Shown in pieces: positions 1 to 6,469 of a stretch of 12,161 bases of DNA (position 1 is the first letter of the stretch; the number at the start of each line of letters is the position of its first letter). The notes below the pieces were generated by a model. The model was not told the origin of the DNA. It made no database searches and saw only the letters and a program-made list of their open reading frames with translations. This DNA comes from Spirochaetaceae bacterium (GTDB lineage Bacteria > Spirochaetota > Spirochaetia > Treponematales > Breznakiellaceae): positions 1-12,161 of the forward strand of contig JAIRPM010000116.1 in the NCBI GenBank assembly GCA_031257075.1, written 5' to 3'. Position numbers and translations under genes: made by a program.

Positions 1-27
1 GAAGGCATCTCCGCCGGAACTAACTAG

Positions 28-141
28 GGAAGCACTAATTTATTCAACCGAGAATAAATTAGGGGTTATTTTCCCTTGTAGTGTCGCAATGAAATGAGCA
101 ACTACAGCATGGCCCGGGCTTTAAGCCGCGGCTGATTTGAA
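28..141 (+). repeat. Double-hairpin dispersed repeat, copy 1
   Basis: Two consecutive inverted repeats precede the first gene. Hairpin A has arms CTAATTTATTC (35-45) and GAATAAATTAG (52-62), a perfect 11-bp stem with loop AACCGA. Hairpin B has arms GTAGT (78-82) and ACTAC (101-105) around a region containing GCAATGAAATGA. A degenerate GCTGATT half-site follows at about 130-136. The same arrangement recurs at 11702-11795, where the hairpin A stem differs by a paired change (A-T here, G-C there). That favours a structure kept at the RNA or cruciform level. It could be a 5' UTR element of the downstream gene or a mobile palindromic repeat of the REP/MITE kind. Confidence 0.75.
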
Positions 142-158
142 CATAGGAGGTAATTATA

Positions 159-2351
159 ATGAATTACAACTACCGCAGTGTTGATGAATGGAAACGGGCG
201 GTAATTACGCTTGACGATGACGCGTTTTTTGCCTTAATGAATGTCGCCCTTGGTAATATCAAAACGCCGTTTAGCAAGCAAAAACTCGCCGAGGAATTAC
301 AGGCGTTTCTTTTGCGGGATGAAGTGCGCCGGAATATTGAAACGCTTATAGATGAAAATGATATACGGATTCTTTCCGCGCTTGCGCTTTTGGGAGAACC
401 GCACAGAAAAGAACTTGCCGCTATGCTCGCCGGCAGCGCGAATTTAATTGTTATCAATAATCAAATTCAAAATCTTGAAGAACGCTATTTGATTTTCCGG
501 CTGATTGGCGAAAATGAACAGATTACGTTTTCGTTGAATCCGCTTTTGGCAGATATACTCAACAAATATATAGTGAATTATTCTTATCTTTTCCCTTCAT
601 ATACTGTTCCTGTATCTGAACCGGTATTTGACATTCAAAATTCAAGCCATCAATACGGAAACGTCAAAGGGTTTGACGCGGGAAACGGAATTTTTGCCGG
701 CCTCTTTTCCGATGCCGTTATAGCGCCGGCGCTTGAACTGTTTGTACTGGCGCAGGCGCCTTACCGCGCGGACGGCCTGTGGAAAAAAAAATCTATCGAA
801 GAAATTGAATCGGTTTTTGGCAGTTTTGGTATACAAAATTATGCCTCTTTACTCTGCCGGCTCGAATTGCTGCGAAAAACAGACAACGATTTAGAGGCTA
901 ACGAAAAAAAAATCACCGCGTTTTCACGCATCAGCCCGTATGAACGGCGCGTATATTGTTCCGCGGCACTCTATTGGGAGGAACGTTGCCGGCAGAGCAT
1001 GAATGATTTGCCGACAGGCAATCATCTGCGGGGAGTAGCGGACTTTATGTATGTTTTTTTGAATCATTTAACAAATAACAGGCAGGAGGAAGCGCGTGTA
1101 TATCCCGAGCAGACATTGTTACGGCTAATAAAATTTCTAATGCGCAATTTATCGGAACGGTACATACATTTTACCCTGTCTATCGAAGAAGATGTTTTTA
1201 TATTCGCGCTGGTCAAAACAGGGCTGCTGAATTGCGTATCACTGCCGCGTATATGCAAAGAACCCCTCTATATGCTCAATTCCGCGCTGGGGCAGCCTCC
1301 AAAAACAAGAACGTTTATGCCGGCGGATTCAGGCGCAAAAGAAAAAACCGCAAAAATATCGTTTAACGGGACTTTTTCGTATCTTATAAACCCTGAAACA
1401 GACTTTTCTGACATACGCCGGCTCCTTGCCTTCAGTTCTGTTACCCGTGTTGATACCGGAAGCGGCGCGCCGCTTATCTGCGCGGAAATTAACCGGACGG
1501 CTGTTTTGCGCGCGCTCGAGGCCGGGGCTACCGTGCAGGGTATTACCGGTATGCTTGCGGATTTTTCGGGCGGAATGCCGGACAGTTCGCTTGCATGGTC
1601 TATCGAAGACTGGGGAAAACGCGCCGGTGAGGTTACGCTTTATGATACATTATGCGTTACGCTTTCTCCCGAACGGCAGTTTGCGGCGCATATGCCCCCT
1701 TTGAAAAAATTGATTCTTGCCCAGCCTGCGCCCGGTGTCCTTATTTTAAATACAAAAAATAAAAATCTTGTTACCGGCGCGCTTGCTAAATGCGGCATCG
1801 ATTCGGTAGCCTTGCCGAAAGATGATATTCCCGGCGCTATACCGCATTTTACTCAGTACGGTGAAAGCATGACGCTCGGCGGATATATGTCTGTTCAACA
1901 TTCTTTTTTTGGAAACACATGGGACAAAGACAAAAAAGATGGTGAAGCATACAAGGAAAATTTGTATATGAATCTGGAAGGGATAAATCTTTTTGACACG
2001 CAGAAAGACGCGCTTAAAGCACGAATAAACAGGCGGCTTATTGTTTCATTAAGCCAGTTTGAGAGCGTAAAAGTAAACAATGAAAAACTTGAAGCGCGGG
2101 GTTTGGATTTTGCCGGCAAAAGCAGCATAGCAAAACAGGCATTAGAAGCGCATGAACTTTTAGAAATCGAAATGAACGGCGAAAGCGGGCGCATTGTTGT
2201 ACGTCCGGTTTCCGTAGGCAAACGTGAAACCGATACGGTTTTAGTAGCAGCCCCTGTACGGAATTCAGGCGGCGATATACAGAAAAATATGGAATATCCG
2301 CTTGGCAAAGTAAAGTATATCCGGCGCATAAAAAATTCAACTTTTTCATAA
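159..2351 (+). CDS. Helicase-associated C3-like domain protein without helicase motor
   Basis: This is a 730-residue protein of unknown cellular role. It begins at an ATG 8 nt after a perfect AGGAGG (145-150). I see no signal peptide or membrane span, so it is probably cytoplasmic. Residues about 40-140 look like helical, winged-helix-type repeats. Residues about 400-500 resemble the helicase-associated C3 (XPB/Ssl2-like) domain: an LINPETDFSDIRRLLAF strand-helix start, then RTAVLRALEAGATVQGITGML, then a 'P...SLAWSIEDWGKRAGEVTLY' ending. No Walker A or DEAD-type motor motif is visible anywhere. The last 70 residues are beta-rich and end in IRRIKN, faintly like a WYL-type module. Two A9 runs lie inside the gene (783-791 and 904-912). 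The domain call is from remembered family patterns. Function could be DNA repair or regulation, but that is only inference. Confidence 0.85.
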   Translation: MNYNYRSVDEWKRAVITLDDDAFFALMNVALGNIKTPFSKQKLAEELQAFLLRDEVRRNIETLIDENDIRILSALALLGEPHRKELAAMLAGSANLIVINNQIQNLEERYLIFRLIGENEQITFSLNPLLADILNKYIVNYSYLFPSYTVPVSEPVFDIQNSSHQYGNVKGFDAGNGIFAGLFSDAVIAPALELFVLAQAPYRADGLWKKKSIEEIESVFGSFGIQNYASLLCRLELLRKTDNDLEANEKKITAFSRISPYERRVYCSAALYWEERCRQSMNDLPTGNHLRGVADFMYVFLNHLTNNRQEEARVYPEQTLLRLIKFLMRNLSERYIHFTLSIEEDVFIFALVKTGLLNCVSLPRICKEPLYMLNSALGQPPKTRTFMPADSGAKEKTAKISFNGTFSYLINPETDFSDIRRLLAFSSVTRVDTGSGAPLICAEINRTAVLRALEAGATVQGITGMLADFSGGMPDSSLAWSIEDWGKRAGEVTLYDTLCVTLSPERQFAAHMPPLKKLILAQPAPGVLILNTKNKNLVTGALAKCGIDSVALPKDDIPGAIPHFTQYGESMTLGGYMSVQHSFFGNTWDKDKKDGEAYKENLYMNLEGINLFDTQKDALKARINRRLIVSLSQFESVKVNNEKLEARGLDFAGKSSIAKQALEAHELLEIEMNGESGRIVVRPVSVGKRETDTVLVAAPVRNSGGDIQKNMEYPLGKVKYIRRIKNSTFS

Positions 2352-2374
2352 ATTTTTTCTGTAAATTTACCGAT

Positions 2375-2401
2375 ATTCCGTACATAGAGATTTTGCGGAA
2401 T
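2375..2401 (+). terminator. Weak hairpin after the helicase-associated-domain gene
   Basis: Arms ATTCCG (2375-2380) and CGGAAT (2396-2401) can form a 6-bp stem 24 nt after the stop codon. No real T-run follows, so termination here is doubtful. Confidence 0.2.
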
Positions 2402-2456
2402 TGAGTTCTTGCTAAAATTTCTAGTATATTACACACTTTTGCATATTATATGTGGC

Positions 2457-2484
2457 TTGATAAAATATTTAATATATGTATAAT
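2457..2484 (+). promoter_or_regulatory. Sigma70-type promoter of the HTH/basic-tail gene
   Basis: TTGATA (2457-2462) and a perfect TATAAT (2479-2484) are separated by 16 nt in an AT-rich stretch. Transcription would start near 2491, giving a short leader before AAGGAG (2505-2510) and the ATG at 2517. Confidence 0.8.
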
Positions 2485-2516
2485 GGGTGTGAAACTTTTA
2501 TTTTAAGGAGTTCTTT

Positions 2517-2981
2517 ATGGCAAAAGGAACAGGATCGTCCGGTAAAACACCAGGAACGGAATTAAACAAACTTATTGAACAGTACAAACTGTCGGTAAGG
2601 GCTACGGCAATTGAAATGGGAGAAACTCCCATAGGGCTTAAATCGATTATTGACGGGAAACGCAAAGTTTCCGCGGAAATCGCGCTTAAACTGGAAAAAG
2701 TCTTTGGCAAAAAAGCCGCCGAATGGCTTCAGTTGCAGCAGGACCATGACCTTGCCGAAGCAAAAAGCAAAACGTCTCTGCAAAACAAAATAGCAAAGAT
2801 GAAAAAGGCCGCCGACATTGAAAGCGGTCATGGGAGAGGCCCGAAACCGGGCTCAAAAAAAGGCGCGAAGGCCGGCTCCAAAAAAAGCCCGAAAGCAGCC
2901 GCAAAAAAAGGCCCAAAACCAAAGGCTGCGGGCGCAAAACGCGGCCCAAAACCAAAGTCGACACCCGCCGTGTCAATCTAA
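2517..2981 (+). CDS. HigA-like XRE-family HTH protein with histone-H1-like Lys/Ala/Pro tail
   Basis: This 154-residue, probably DNA-binding protein starts at an ATG 6 nt after AAGGAG. Residues about 14-75 match the HigA/VapI antitoxin type of helix-turn-helix: GTELNKLIEQYKLS, then IDGKRKVSAEIALKLEKVFG, then AEWLQLQQDHDL. A lysine-rich link leads to a disordered tail (about 105-150) made of GPKP, GSKKG, SPKAAAKKG and KRGPKPK units. It resembles histone H1 or AT-hook-like sequence, though without a strict RGRP core. No HigB-like toxin gene is adjacent, so a toxin-antitoxin role is not supported here. The tail suggests non-specific DNA binding or nucleoid compaction guided by the HTH, which is inference. 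Its own promoter and terminator make it monocistronic. Three A7 tracts (2855-2861, 2880-2886, 2903-2909) lie within the tail. Confidence 0.88.
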   Translation: MAKGTGSSGKTPGTELNKLIEQYKLSVRATAIEMGETPIGLKSIIDGKRKVSAEIALKLEKVFGKKAAEWLQLQQDHDLAEAKSKTSLQNKIAKMKKAADIESGHGRGPKPGSKKGAKAGSKKSPKAAAKKGPKPKAAGAKRGPKPKSTPAVSI

Positions 2982-3012
2982 CCGGCACATTGATTTTGAC
3001 ACGAATGGTAAG

Positions 3013-3057
3013 AGCGGTATCATACGGCACCACGGCCTGTATGTTACCGCTTTTTTT
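3013..3057 (+). terminator. Rho-independent terminator of the HTH/basic-tail gene
   Basis: Arms AGCGGTA (3013-3019) and TACCGCT (3045-3051) form a 7-bp outer stem. Inner ATAC/GTAT and GGC/GCC pairing extends it, and a run of seven T (3051-3057) follows. The T-run lies only on the plus side, so it serves the upstream plus-strand gene rather than the convergent mutase gene ending at 3063. Confidence 0.85.
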
Positions 3058-3062
3058 ACCGG

Positions 3063-4796
3063 CTATTCAACATCGAGACTGTCGGCTTCAAGCACCATAG
3101 CCCGCTGCCAATCAAGCAGCCCGGTTTCAAAAGCGGTATCGCCGCCTTTTACATCAGCCATAATACGGAATACCGGCTCTGTGCCTGACCCGCGCATCCA
3201 GAGAGCGGCGCGCGCAGCGGCACATTCATCATAAAACACAATTTTAAGCCCTCCCCGTCCCGCATCACTAAAGACGACGGTTTCACACTCTTCTATGCCG
3301 TTGTAACGAAAAGAACGCCATGAGGTAATACCGTATTTTTCACGCAGCATATTTCTTTTCGCCTCCCATTCACGCAGAAATATGCGCCGATAGCGTTCTT
3401 TGAGAAGGCCGTGTTCCGGCGTTGTTATCTTGAGCACCGCGCCTTCGCTGTATGCGCCTGTTGTTGTCCATTGCGGAATGTCGACAAGGGCGACTTCCAA
3501 CGTTTCCCCTGCCGACAACAGTTTGAGCAGGGCACCGATGGTATCAAGAGGGTCGCGGACGCATGACGGATGAATTATAACGCCGCCGGCCGCCCCTTCT
3601 CCTAAAGGGCGCACCGTCCACCCTTCCTGTTGTAATTTTCGCGCAAGGGCGACAACATTTGCCTCGCCTACTTCGGCGCGGGCAACTCGCGCCCCAAAAC
3701 GCCCCGCAATTTCGTCAACCCGCATTGAGGTGGGGTCGTTGACCGCGACGGCAACACGGCTCATATCCACATTCCGTGCCGCCAAAAAACGCAATTCGGC
3801 ATAGACGGCCAGCGCGAAAACTTCCTGTGCTTCAAGAGCGCGCGCCGCGCCGCGCACGGCATCCCAAATAACAAGATTCCCGCGGTCGCCATCGCAATCG
3901 GGAACATAACCCAAAATATACGCGCTGTCCCGCGTGTGAAGTTTTTCAAGGAATTGGCGGCATGGTTCAAGGCTTTCGCCTTCCGGCACAATGCGATGCG
4001 CTATCTGACCGGCGCGCTCGTTGATAGCGCTGAAGCGGATGCCAAGATTTTGAAAGTATGCCCTGTCGATAGATACGGCGCGCGCCGATCCGTTAAAATC
4101 AGCGGCTATTCCGAGCGGCCTGAGCGCGAATGCCGCGCGGAGTTGCTGAAGAACGGCCTCCTGTTTTGCGCCGTCATGTTCGCCGCTTATCACTTCGCTG
4201 GTGAATGCGGTATACGCTTTTTCCGCGCTGATTTTCCCGTTATCAGATGGGGGAAATTCATAAGCCGGCGGCGGATTACCGGTATATTTAAAATGAGTAC
4301 ACAGTGTTTTGAAGATGGCAATAAGCGCGGCCGCTTCTTCCGGCGCGAGTACGCCGCCGTCGCAAAGCCCAAATTTTATACCGTTATGCCCGATAGGGTT
4401 ATGACTTGCCGAAATATACACAAAAGCGCAATTGCCAAGAGAACGCGCATAAGACATAATTTCCGGCACGGCAATTACACCGGTATGCTGTACAACGCAG
4501 CCTTCCCTTTTGAGCGCCGCTATAAGCGCCTTCGCTACCGCCATCCCTGTAGGCCGGGCATCTATACCGGTTATAACAAAAGGCTGTTTCATCGAATGCG
4601 TTTTCTTTAGATAAGCCGCGAATGCCGCCGCCGCCGTTGAGACAATTGCCGCATGCGCCGCGCTTATTGAAGGAGTGTCGCTTTCTTCATTCCCATCCGC
4701 CGCGAATACTCCCCGCCATCCTGACGCGGAAATTATCATACGCGAAAGCGCCGTATTAAATTCATCGTTACAAAAGCCGCCGTTGTTTTTTTCCAA
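3063..4796 (-). CDS. Phosphoglucomutase/phosphomannomutase family protein
   Basis: This is an alpha-D-phosphohexomutase, interconverting sugar 1- and 6-phosphates for glycogen, nucleotide-sugar or envelope glycan supply. Numbering from the GTG at 4811, the family landmarks are: active-site loop SASHNP with the phospho-serine at 136; metal site DCDGDR (305-310); sugar-binding loop GEGAAGG (404-410); phosphate-binding RGSGTEPVFR (540-549). About 577 residues fits the long bacterial type. In the sugar loop, an alanine pair stands where many relatives have a GEXSGG-type serine, so substrate choice is uncertain. Start: the frame is open to the GTG at 4811, but GGAGG (4804-4808) lies inside those first codons and sits 7 nt before a TTG at 4796, so TTG is preferred. 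Diverged repeat copy 3 lies just upstream. It is convergent with the HTH gene and divergent from leuD. Confidence 0.9.
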   Translation of the reverse strand: MEKNNGGFCNDEFNTALSRMIISASGWRGVFAADGNEESDTPSISAAHAAIVSTAAAAFAAYLKKTHSMKQPFVITGIDARPTGMAVAKALIAALKREGCVVQHTGVIAVPEIMSYARSLGNCAFVYISASHNPIGHNGIKFGLCDGGVLAPEEAAALIAIFKTLCTHFKYTGNPPPAYEFPPSDNGKISAEKAYTAFTSEVISGEHDGAKQEAVLQQLRAAFALRPLGIAADFNGSARAVSIDRAYFQNLGIRFSAINERAGQIAHRIVPEGESLEPCRQFLEKLHTRDSAYILGYVPDCDGDRGNLVIWDAVRGAARALEAQEVFALAVYAELRFLAARNVDMSRVAVAVNDPTSMRVDEIAGRFGARVARAEVGEANVVALARKLQQEGWTVRPLGEGAAGGVIIHPSCVRDPLDTIGALLKLLSAGETLEVALVDIPQWTTTGAYSEGAVLKITTPEHGLLKERYRRIFLREWEAKRNMLREKYGITSWRSFRYNGIEECETVVFSDAGRGGLKIVFYDECAAARAALWMRGSGTEPVFRIMADVKGGDTAFETGLLDWQRAMVLEADSLDVE

Positions 4797-4803
4797 ATCA
4801 CAA

Positions 4804-4808
4804 CCTCC
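4804..4808 (-). promoter_or_regulatory. Ribosome binding site deciding the TTG start of the mutase
   Basis: Read on the minus strand, GGAGG is followed by 7 nt and then TTG (4796-4794). The upstream in-frame GTG (4811-4809) would place this motif inside the coding region and leave that codon without any Shine-Dalgarno sequence. Confidence 0.6.
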
Positions 4809-4818
4809 CACACGTTAG

Positions 4819-4862
4819 GGCACTGCCGATTAAATCCTCAATTGGATTTAACCAGCGCTTCC
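4819..4862 (-). repeat. Diverged palindromic repeat, copy 3
   Basis: Arms TTAAATCC (4830-4837) and GGATTTAA (4844-4851) form a perfect 8-bp stem. Read as minus-strand RNA, the stem extends to 13 bp (4825-4856) with two G-U wobbles and loop AAUUGA. Read as plus RNA, those wobbles become A-C mismatches. The minus reading begins GGAAGCGCT, close to GGAAGCACT of copy 1, and the loop keeps the AANNGA form. The plus edge reads GGCACTGCCGATTAA (4819-4833), matching the half-site family. It lies upstream of the mutase, in the same orientation. Confidence 0.6.
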
Positions 4863-4918
4863 TTAAGTCCTGTTTGTTGTTCACAGAATACACGGTTTTT
4901 ATTGCCGGGGGAAGAGCC

Positions 4919-4945
4919 TATTCAATCTATGATAAAAATTATACT
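4919..4945 (+). promoter_or_regulatory. Possible promoter of leuD
   Basis: TATACT (4940-4945) is a good -10 hexamer. The best upstream partner is TATTCA (4919-4924) at 15 nt, which is weak. The AT-rich setting and position before leuD support it; the -35 does not. Confidence 0.35.
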
Positions 4946-4957
4946 ATAGAGGCAGTT

Positions 4958-4975
4958 GCAAAACTTCAGTTTTGC
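4958..4975 (+). promoter_or_regulatory. Leader hairpin before leuD
   Basis: GCAAAAC (4958-4964) and GTTTTGC (4969-4975) form a perfect 7-bp stem with a TTCA tetraloop. CGGCGTTTTTGACGC follows, then the AGGAGG of leuD. It lies between the putative promoter and the ribosome site, so it could attenuate or stabilise the message. There is no direct T-run and I see no leader peptide rich in leucine codons. Confidence 0.35.
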
Positions 4976-5008
4976 CGGCGTTTTTGACGCTTCTTATTAG
5001 GAGGAATG

Positions 5009-5566
5009 GTGAAAAAATTTGGTGGCAAGGTAATTTTTCTTGACAGGAATGATATCAATACGGATGAAATTATTCCGGCTAAGTATTTGAATGAAAGCGC
5101 AAAAATAGATTTAAAGCCTTTTTTGCTGGAAGACTTAAAACTGAGCGGTTTTAGCCCTGAAAAACTGGCCGGCGCAGGCGCGCTTGTTACCCGCGCTAAT
5201 TTCGGCTGCGGCTCTTCCCGCGAGCATGCGCCATGGGCGCTTGAAGTAAACGGAATCAATATTGTAATAGCCGAAAGTTTCGCCCGTATTTTCCGGCAAA
5301 ACATGTACAATTGCGGTATGCTTGCCTGTATTCTTCCTAAAGCGGATATTGACATGCTTTTTGAAGAATTTGCCGGCGAAACCGCCGGGGCGGAACAAGA
5401 CCGGGTATCGCTGGTTGTGGATACGTCGGACGCGGCGCGGCAAAACGGAAAACTCATCTTTAGCAAAGGGCAAAAAACCAAAACTGTTTCCTTTGTTTTA
5501 CAGGGGTTCGAGCGTGATTTGGTGGAGGCGGGGGGATGGGTCGATTATGCCGCAGCCCGCTACTAA
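5009..5566 (+). CDS. leuD: 3-isopropylmalate dehydratase (LeuD-type) / aconitase-family small subunit
   Basis: This is the swivelling C-terminal domain subunit of the aconitase superfamily. Paired with an Fe-S large subunit, it isomerises a hydroxy-acid; in leucine synthesis, 2-isopropylmalate to 3-isopropylmalate. Motifs, numbered from the ATG at 5006: DINTDEIIPAKYL (16-28), NFGCGSSREHAPWAL (65-79), and ARIFRQNMYNCG (93-103). At about 185 residues it fits the short archaeal-type small subunit. Residues 27-30 read YLNE. From memory, isopropylmalate enzymes of this type carry YLVY and homoaconitase carries YLRT, so the substrate is not settled. No large subunit (leuC) is in the window. AGGAGG (4999-5004) sits 1 nt from the ATG at 5006 but 4 nt from the GTG at 5009, so GTG is chosen. 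The next gene follows after 12 nt. Confidence 0.85.
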   Translation: MKKFGGKVIFLDRNDINTDEIIPAKYLNESAKIDLKPFLLEDLKLSGFSPEKLAGAGALVTRANFGCGSSREHAPWALEVNGINIVIAESFARIFRQNMYNCGMLACILPKADIDMLFEEFAGETAGAEQDRVSLVVDTSDAARQNGKLIFSKGQKTKTVSFVLQGFERDLVEAGGWVDYAAARY

Positions 5567-5578
5567 GGAAATGGCATA

Positions 5579-6388
5579 ATGCGTAAAAGAAATGCCGCCG
5601 CCGTTTTGTCCGTTCTGATACCGTTTGCAGCCGTATGGGGCGCGGACGGCCAATCATTTTCTTTGAATGAGATACTCGCGCCTGGCTATGAGGAAGAACT
5701 TGCCGCAAAAGGCAGCATCACGCGCAATTATTATGAAAAACCCGAACTGGCGCTGCTTCCCCGTTATGAACCGCTGATAAAACTGCTTGAGAATGAATTT
5801 GCCGCCCGTATGCCTAATATTACTGTGGAATCCCTGCGCCTTTACACTAAGCCGGCCGGACGCGCATGGAGCAAAACGGAACGCGCCGCGCTGTATAATG
5901 AAATTCTCGCGCTGAGTACGCTTTCTGGAATTCAATACTATTCACGCTCACGTAAAAAAATGCGCACCTTGTACGAAAAATCAGAGTATATTGATTTACC
6001 GGAAACAAAAAATCCGCTCCATGACCCCGTGTATGAAACGCCGCCGCTTGAGATAAAGGCTTTTGTACGCCAAAAAGATTTGACCTTTGGCGACAACGTC
6101 TATCAGTACACTTACTATGCGGATGACCATTCATTTATAATATTTCAGAAAAATAGTGCTGTCGTTACGCTCGGGCCTGTCCCTATTATTGATAAAAATA
6201 ATATGTGTTCCTGTGCCGCCATTATTGATACGGAAAAATATCTTTTGATTTATATGGTTTCGTTTGTCAAAGCGGGCATGATTCCGGGGCTTAAACAACA
6301 AATAAGCGAGTCTGTCAACAACCGCCTTACCGCGCTGCTGGGTTGGTTTGCCTCTCGCGCGGACACCGTTTTTGGAGGGCAGCGCTGA
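5579..6388 (+). CDS. Exported protein of unknown function
   Basis: This is a 269-residue protein I cannot name with confidence. The N-terminus has a signal peptide: MRKR, then a hydrophobic core AAAVLSVLIPFAAVWG, with likely cleavage near residues 21-23 (AVWGADG). No lipobox cysteine is present, so the mature protein is probably periplasmic or outer-envelope. The mature part is mixed alpha/beta, rich in Tyr and Lys. It contains a QYYSRSRKKMRTLYEKS stretch and a later beta-rich half with VYQYTYYADDHSFIIFQKNS. I recall similar uncharacterised spirochaetal proteins but cannot verify this. TAAGGA (5564-5569), overlapping the leuD stop, serves as ribosome site 9 nt before the ATG, so the gene is probably cotranscribed and translationally coupled with leuD. 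That arrangement does not by itself imply a shared function. Confidence 0.8.
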   Translation: MRKRNAAAVLSVLIPFAAVWGADGQSFSLNEILAPGYEEELAAKGSITRNYYEKPELALLPRYEPLIKLLENEFAARMPNITVESLRLYTKPAGRAWSKTERAALYNEILALSTLSGIQYYSRSRKKMRTLYEKSEYIDLPETKNPLHDPVYETPPLEIKAFVRQKDLTFGDNVYQYTYYADDHSFIIFQKNSAVVTLGPVPIIDKNNMCSCAAIIDTEKYLLIYMVSFVKAGMIPGLKQQISESVNNRLTALLGWFASRADTVFGGQR

Positions 6389-6392
6389 TTAA
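6378..6392 (+). repeat. Half-site of the dispersed repeat family
   Basis: GGCAGCGCTGATTAA matches GGCAACGCTGATTAA at 11781-11795 in 14 of 15 positions. It supplies the TGA stop codon (6386-6388) of the exported protein, so the sequence may have arrived at the gene's end, or the match is partly chance. Confidence 0.45.
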
Positions 6393-6469
6393 CCCGCCGT
6401 TTGTTTGCCCATACGGCCCCACAAACAGCCGGAGCAGATAAAAGAAAAGAAACACAGCTTGGAAACAGG

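Noticed and set aside
1..27. Possible last codons of an upstream gene (E-G-I-S-A-G-T-N, stop TAG at 25-27)
   Set aside because: Only eight codons are visible, too few to distinguish from chance; the stop also coincides with the CTAG edge of the repeat.
1895..2436. Minus-strand open frames opposite the end of the first large gene
   Set aside because: Ser/Phe/Arg-rich translations with no motifs, overlapping each other in different frames; typical antisense shadows.
2517..2981. A higBA toxin-antitoxin module
   Set aside because: No RelE/HigB-like frame exists on either side (2352-2516 or 2982-3062), and the basic tail is not typical of antitoxins.
3936..4610. 224-codon open frame on the plus strand opposite the mutase gene
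   Set aside because: It lies wholly antisense to a gene with intact active-site motifs. The translated sequence is Arg/Phe-rich with no domain, and no ribosome site is seen. It is a shadow of GC-rich third positions.
6393..6469. Hairpin GTTTGT/ACAAAC between the exported protein and the propeller gene as a shared terminator
   Set aside because: The stem is only about 6 bp with a 16-nt loop and lacks T-runs immediately after it on either strand.
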